From: an uncultured Clostridia bacterium
GTDB lineage: Bacteria; Bacillota; Clostridia; TANB77; CAG-508
DNA: 64,000 nucleotides
Assembly (NCBI GenBank): GCA_934120135.1
Contig: CAKOTK010000002.1
Location: 62,001-126,000 of the forward strand
Direction: 5' to 3'
The translations under genes were made by a program, and so were the position numbers. Positions 60,035 through 64,000 of this stretch are shown piece after piece. Each line of letters opens with the position of its first letter. The stretch's first letter is position 1. The notes beneath the pieces are model-generated. The model was not told where the DNA came from and made no database searches. It saw only the letters and a program-made list of their open reading frames with translations.

Positions 60035-63000
60035 ATGAAAGCTACACTCAGCTATAAGAGTAAGAGAAATATCATAATCGCTAGTGTAATAGTAGTATTA
60101 CTAGCAGCTATTTCTACAGCAGGTTATTTCTATATAAAAGGAAATGACGAAACAGCAAGAGCATTTACACAAAATGAAATAACAAATGAATTAACACCAG
60201 GAGAACAAACACAAAACAATGGAGATCAACAAGAAAATCAACCACAAAATCCAGAACAACCAGCTACTCCAGGTGAGCAAAACAACAATGGTGGAGAACA
60301 AACAAATAACGGACAAAATCAAAACAATAACCAAAACAGACCAAACAACAATACAACAAATAATGGAAGTACACCAAACCAAACAACAGGTAATGTACCA
60401 AATCAAGAGTATGTAACAGAAAGAACTGAAGAAAGAACAACAATAACAAAAGAGTATTCAGTTGAATGGACACCAGAAAGCATAACAGCTAATGCTTCAG
60501 TACAAAATCTTAATATAATTCGTCCAATTATATCTGCAAACAAAAGCGCTGATAAAAATGCAGTTGTACCAGGCGAAACAATTACATACACAATAACTGT
60601 AACTAATACAGGAAATGCAGATGGAAAAGCAATTGTAAAAGACACTATTCCAGAAGCAACAGAATTTATTGAAAACAGCATTAAACTTAATGGAGAAGAC
60701 ACAAACTATACAGCTCAAAACCTAGAAGAAGGAATTACCGTAGATGTTGCAAAACAAAATGAACAAGGTGAAGCTGGAACAGTTAAAGTTGAATTTAAAG
60801 TAAAAGTTTCTAACATATTTGCTCAATATGAAAAAGCAAGTATTATCAATCAAGCAACTGTAAACGAAGAAAAAACTAATGAAGTTAAAAATCCAGTTAT
60901 AAAATTTGAAAAATCAGCAAATAAAGAAAAAGTAGAAGTTGGAGATACAGTAACTTATACTATAAGCATTGAAAACATTGGAGATGCTGAAGGAACAGTT
61001 ATAGTAAAAGATACTATTCCAACAGGAACAAAACTTGTTGAAAATAGCACTATTAAATTAAATGGTGAAGATACAAATTATACAGAACAAATTTTGAATG
61101 ACGGAATCGAATTAAAAGTAAAATCAGGAGAAAGACTAGAAATTACTTTTGAAGTAGAAGTTTTATCTGAAATAACAGAAGCAGTTAAAAACACAGCATA
61201 TGTAAACGATATTCCAACAGAAACAATACCAACTCAAGTAGAATCTTTAATTAAATTTGAGTCAAATGGCGGAACATCAGTAGAAAGCATGAATGGATAT
61301 ACTGGAGATGTAATAGAAAATAGAGAAATGCCAACAACAACAAGAGAAGGTTATACTTTTGAAGGCTGGTATGCAGAACCAGAATTAACAAACAAAGTAG
61401 AAACTTTACCAGAAAAATATCCAGCAGGAACAACAACGTATTATGCAAAATGGACAAAGAACTCATACAAGATAACATATAAAATAGTAGGAGACTATTT
61501 TGCAAATAACAACTACAAAGAAGAAACATTAGAGTATGGAGCACAAATAACACCAGAAGTAAATCCAACACAAGAAGGGTACACATTTAGTGGATGGTCA
61601 GAAATACCAGAAACAATGCCGGCAAATGATGTTGTAGTAGAAGGAAGTTATACAAAGAACTCATATAAAATAACATACAAAATAGTAGGAGACTATTTTA
61701 CAAATAACAATTACAAAGAAGAAACATTAGAGTATGGAGTACAAATAACACCAGAAGCAAATCCAACACAAGAAGGATATACATTTAGTGGATGGTCAGA
61801 AATACCAGAAATAATGCCAGCACATGATGTTGAAGTAGTAGGAAGCTATACAAAGAACTCATACAAAATAACATACAAAATAGTAGGAGACTATTTTGCA
61901 AATAACAACTACAAAGAAGAAACATTAGAGTATGGAGCACAAATAACACCAGAGGCAAACCCAACACAAGAAGGATACACATTTAGTGGATGGTTAGAAA
62001 TACCAGAAACAATGCCAGCACATGATGTTGAAGTAGTAGGAAGCTATACAAAGAACTCATACAAAATAATATACAAAATAGTAGGAGACTATTTTACAAA
62101 TAACAATTACAAAGAAGAAACATTAGAGTATGGAGCACAAATAACACCAGAAGTAAATCCAACACAAGAAGGATACACATTTAGTGGATGGTCAGAAATA
62201 CTAGAAACAATGCCAGCACATGATGTTGAAGTAGTAGGAAGCTATACAAAGAACTCATACAAGATAACATATAAAATAGTAGGAGACTATTTTGCAAATA
62301 ACAACTACAAAGAAGAAACATTAGAGTATGGAGCACAAATAACACCAGAAGTAAATCCAACACAAGAAGGATACACATTTAGTGGATGGTCAGAAATACC
62401 AGAAACAATGCCAGCACATGATGTTGAAGTAGTAGGAAGCTATACAAAGAACTCATATAAAATAACATACAAAATAGTAGGAGATTATTTTACAAATAAC
62501 AACTACAAAGAAGAAACATTAGAATATGGGGCACAAATAATACCAGAAGCAAATCCAACACAAGAAGGATACACATTTAGCGGATGGTCAGAAATACCAG
62601 AAACAATGCCAGCAAATGATGTTGTAGTAGAAGGAAGTTATACTAGAAACAACTATCAATACAAAGTAAAATATTGGTATGAAAATGAACAAGGAACATA
62701 CGAACCTCTTGAAACAGTTATTGGAGGAGAAGTACCATATGGAACAGTAATTGACACATTTACACAAAAAGATGGTGATGGAAAATACGTTTTAGATCAT
62801 GTTGATCCTGCGAAATCAGCAACAGATAATAAAACAGCTAACTTAGTGATTACACACAAAGAAAGTGAAAACATATTAAATGTATATTACAAGAGAAATT
62901 CATTTAATTACAAAATAGAATACTACAAAGAGATAGCTAATGGAGAAGAATTTATAACATCAACAGGAAATAAACAACAAAAACTAAAAACAAAAATTAC

Positions 63001-64000
63001 AGATGATATATTAAAAGATGATTTTGGCGCAAACTGGAAAAATGCAAATAAGCCACAAAAAGGATACCAAGATGGTATAGTTGAAAATGCAGAATCTACA
63101 AATTATTATATTACAATAAAAGAAAGTGACAATGTAATTAAAGTTGTATATAAATTAAAAACAAATATTGAATATAAAGTAAAATATTACTTTAATGAAA
63201 TAGAAGACACATCAAAAGAAGATTCTGGTACTGCAAAATACGGACAACAAATAAATTCAGTAAAAGATTATAGTGATGGTGGATGGGAAAAATCATCAAA
63301 ATCAACATCACTTCCATATACAATCAAAGAATCAGGAAATGTTATTAAAGTTTACTATGTAAAACCTGATATAAAAGCTAAAAAAACAATATGGCAAGAT
63401 AGCACAAAATTAAAGGATGATGCAATAGTAGAAGCAGGTTCTACAGTAACATATAAGATAACTGCAAGTAATACAGGATATTTAGCAGGAAATGTTACAA
63501 TTAAAGATGAAGAATTACCACAAGGAAATGTTACAAACATCACAGCAACAGGTTATACAGAAACATTAACAGTCCAAGATTTAAAAGACGGAATAGTATT
63601 AAATGTACCAGCTCGAGGAACAGCAGAAGTAACAATCACAATTAAGCTAACAGGAGCAATTGGAACCCCAATATCAAACACAGCTAAATATGATAATACA
63701 GAAACTAATAAAGTTGAAAATAATGTTGAAAAAACAGTAGCATTAAAGGCAAAAGCAGAACAAGTACAGGTACTTAACACTAATGTAATTCTTGTTATGG
63801 ATATATCATATAGTATGAATGACAGACCAGTATGCACAGATCACACAACAGAGAAAGAACATAGAGATGCAGGATGTAGCAGAAGAGGAGATAAATGGTT
63901 AAAGAAAGACAAGAAGATTGATATTGCTAAAACAGTAATAAATAAATTTATTGATAGTGTTAAATTACCAGATCAAGCAACTACAGATAGTTCAATAATT
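60035..64000 (+). CDS. Giant surface adhesin with DUF11, InlB B-type repeats and VWA domain, cut by the window edge
   Basis: At least 1322 residues, open at 64000. Basic start, one span (IIIASVIVVLLAAISTAGYFYI), then a Gln/Asn/Pro-rich linker with NNGGEQTNNGQNQNNNQNRP. Two DUF11-type domains (YTITVTNTGNADGKAIVKDT and YTISIENIGDAEGTVIVKDT), a List-Bact repeat (FESNGGTSVESMNGYTGDVI), six 66-residue repeats (see below), further beta-repeat modules with KVKYWYENEQGTYEPLETVI, another DUF11 (YKITASNTGYLAGNVTIKDE) and the start of a VWA domain with MDISYSMND (DxSxS metal site). A sorting signal would lie beyond the edge. Stalk-and-tip adhesin architecture. Confidence 0.88.
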   Translation, partial: MKATLSYKSKRNIIIASVIVVLLAAISTAGYFYIKGNDETARAFTQNEITNELTPGEQTQNNGDQQENQPQNPEQPATPGEQNNNGGEQTNNGQNQNNNQNRPNNNTTNNGSTPNQTTGNVPNQEYVTERTEERTTITKEYSVEWTPESITANASVQNLNIIRPIISANKSADKNAVVPGETITYTITVTNTGNADGKAIVKDTIPEATEFIENSIKLNGEDTNYTAQNLEEGITVDVAKQNEQGEAGTVKVEFKVKVSNIFAQYEKASIINQATVNEEKTNEVKNPVIKFEKSANKEKVEVGDTVTYTISIENIGDAEGTVIVKDTIPTGTKLVENSTIKLNGEDTNYTEQILNDGIELKVKSGERLEITFEVEVLSEITEAVKNTAYVNDIPTETIPTQVESLIKFESNGGTSVESMNGYTGDVIENREMPTTTREGYTFEGWYAEPELTNKVETLPEKYPAGTTTYYAKWTKNSYKITYKIVGDYFANNNYKEETLEYGAQITPEVNPTQEGYTFSGWSEIPETMPANDVVVEGSYTKNSYKITYKIVGDYFTNNNYKEETLEYGVQITPEANPTQEGYTFSGWSEIPEIMPAHDVEVVGSYTKNSYKITYKIVGDYFANNNYKEETLEYGAQITPEANPTQEGYTFSGWLEIPETMPAHDVEVVGSYTKNSYKIIYKIVGDYFTNNNYKEETLEYGAQITPEVNPTQEGYTFSGWSEILETMPAHDVEVVGSYTKNSYKITYKIVGDYFANNNYKEETLEYGAQITPEVNPTQEGYTFSGWSEIPETMPAHDVEVVGSYTKNSYKITYKIVGDYFTNNNYKEETLEYGAQIIPEANPTQEGYTFSGWSEIPETMPANDVVVEGSYTRNNYQYKVKYWYENEQGTYEPLETVIGGEVPYGTVIDTFTQKDGDGKYVLDHVDPAKSATDNKTANLVITHKESENILNVYYKRNSFNYKIEYYKEIANGEEFITSTGNKQQKLKTKITDDILKDDFGANWKNANKPQKGYQDGIVENAESTNYYITIKESDNVIKVVYKLKTNIEYKVKYYFNEIEDTSKEDSGTAKYGQQINSVKDYSDGGWEKSSKSTSLPYTIKESGNVIKVYYVKPDIKAKKTIWQDSTKLKDDAIVEAGSTVTYKITASNTGYLAGNVTIKDEELPQGNVTNITATGYTETLTVQDLKDGIVLNVPARGTAEVTITIKLTGAIGTPISNTAKYDNTETNKVENNVEKTVALKAKAEQVQVLNTNVILVMDISYSMNDRPVCTDHTTEKEHRDAGCSRRGDKWLKKDKKIDIAKTVINKFIDSVKLPDQATTDSSII
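61458..62645 (+). repeat. Six tandem 198-bp repeats in the adhesin gene
   Basis: Copies begin near 61458, 61654, 61852, 62050, 62248 and 62446, each starting AACTCATACAA and encoding KNSYKITYKIVGDYF...EYGAQITPE...YTFSGWSEIPETMPA. The unit is of the Listeria-Bacteroides/InlB B type. DNA identity is high, with swaps such as acaaat/gcaaat and ANDVVVEG/AHDVEVVG between copies, which marks recombination among units. Confidence 0.9.

Noticed and set aside
1..64000. CRISPR array or tRNA genes
   Set aside because: No regularly spaced repeats of 23-40 bases and no cloverleaf or T-loop sequence seen on either strand.

Overview
The window is an AT-rich chromosomal segment (hand-counted 60-base blocks of ordinary genes run near 30% GC) from a spore-forming anaerobic member of the Bacillota, most likely an uncultured Clostridia lineage. 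The evidence is the spore genes yabG, sipL-like and yunB, strong Shine-Dalgarno sites, sigma-A promoters, the gene order rimP-nusA-ylxR-ylxQ-infB-rbfA-nrnA-truB, hrcA-grpE-dnaK-dnaJ, a two-gene SUF system and a class D type sortase. I cannot name the species.

Layout. 1-3.5 kb: the end of a DUF1015 gene, then two tandem Rpn-type PD-(D/E)XK nuclease genes with duplicated upstream regions; each carries a consensus promoter inside its coding sequence. 3.5-5.1 kb: first pilin-like cassette. 5.2-8.8 kb: sporulation genes (yabG with a frameshift, veg, sipL-like, yunB). 8.9-17.3 kb: rplM-rpsI, tcdA, ruvA, rarA, SPFH/NfeD pair, a eukaryotic-type UDP-sugar pyrophosphorylase next to a GlmU with an eroded uridylyltransferase site, and a small membrane protein. 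17.4-27.5 kb: DUF421/DUF4363, dapB, HD protein, an unknown gene of different composition, dapA, smsCB, a YefM/YoeB pair, arginase, mutS2. 27.5-29.9 kb: a probable type I toxin-antitoxin locus and the second pilin-like cassette, bracketed by a 27-bp direct repeat. 29.9-38.4 kb: translation/transcription operon. 38.4-42.8 kb: membrane protein, 6S RNA, prmC-whiA, hemW. 42.8-44.9 kb: third pilin-like cassette. 45-49.7 kb: heat-shock operon with a frameshifted hrcA. 49.8-57.8 kb: PBP1a, cysS, DUF1189, ftsH, RluA-type synthase. 57.9-64 kb: surface locus with a sorting-signal protein, a sortase and the start of a very large repeat adhesin.

The most unusual content is a set of three dispersed cassettes. 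Each has a promoter, a 20-codon leader ORF ending in a run of alternating Glu and Arg codons made of exactly ten GA dinucleotides plus G, a conserved GNRA-capped hairpin whose 5' arm is an exact copy of seven bases inside the leader ORF, an intrinsic terminator, and then a pilin-like gene. The pilin N-termini are nearly identical while the C-terminal parts are unrelated: a Hint autoprocessing domain in the first, an FGE/C-type-lectin-like domain in the second, and BspA-type leucine-rich repeats plus a DUF6273-like end in the third. In the second and third, the extreme C-terminus switches abruptly to 45-55% GC and to C-ending codons, the pattern expected of a diversity-generating retroelement variable region. 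No reverse transcriptase or template repeat is present in the window, so that link is an inference.

Other structure outside genes: a perfect 84-bp hairpin element in opposite orientations at 11.4 and 41.4 kb, a 22-bp repeat with a palindromic core bracketing the first modules, a 33-bp identity between an rpn gene and the prmC promoter, and six 198-bp repeats in the adhesin.
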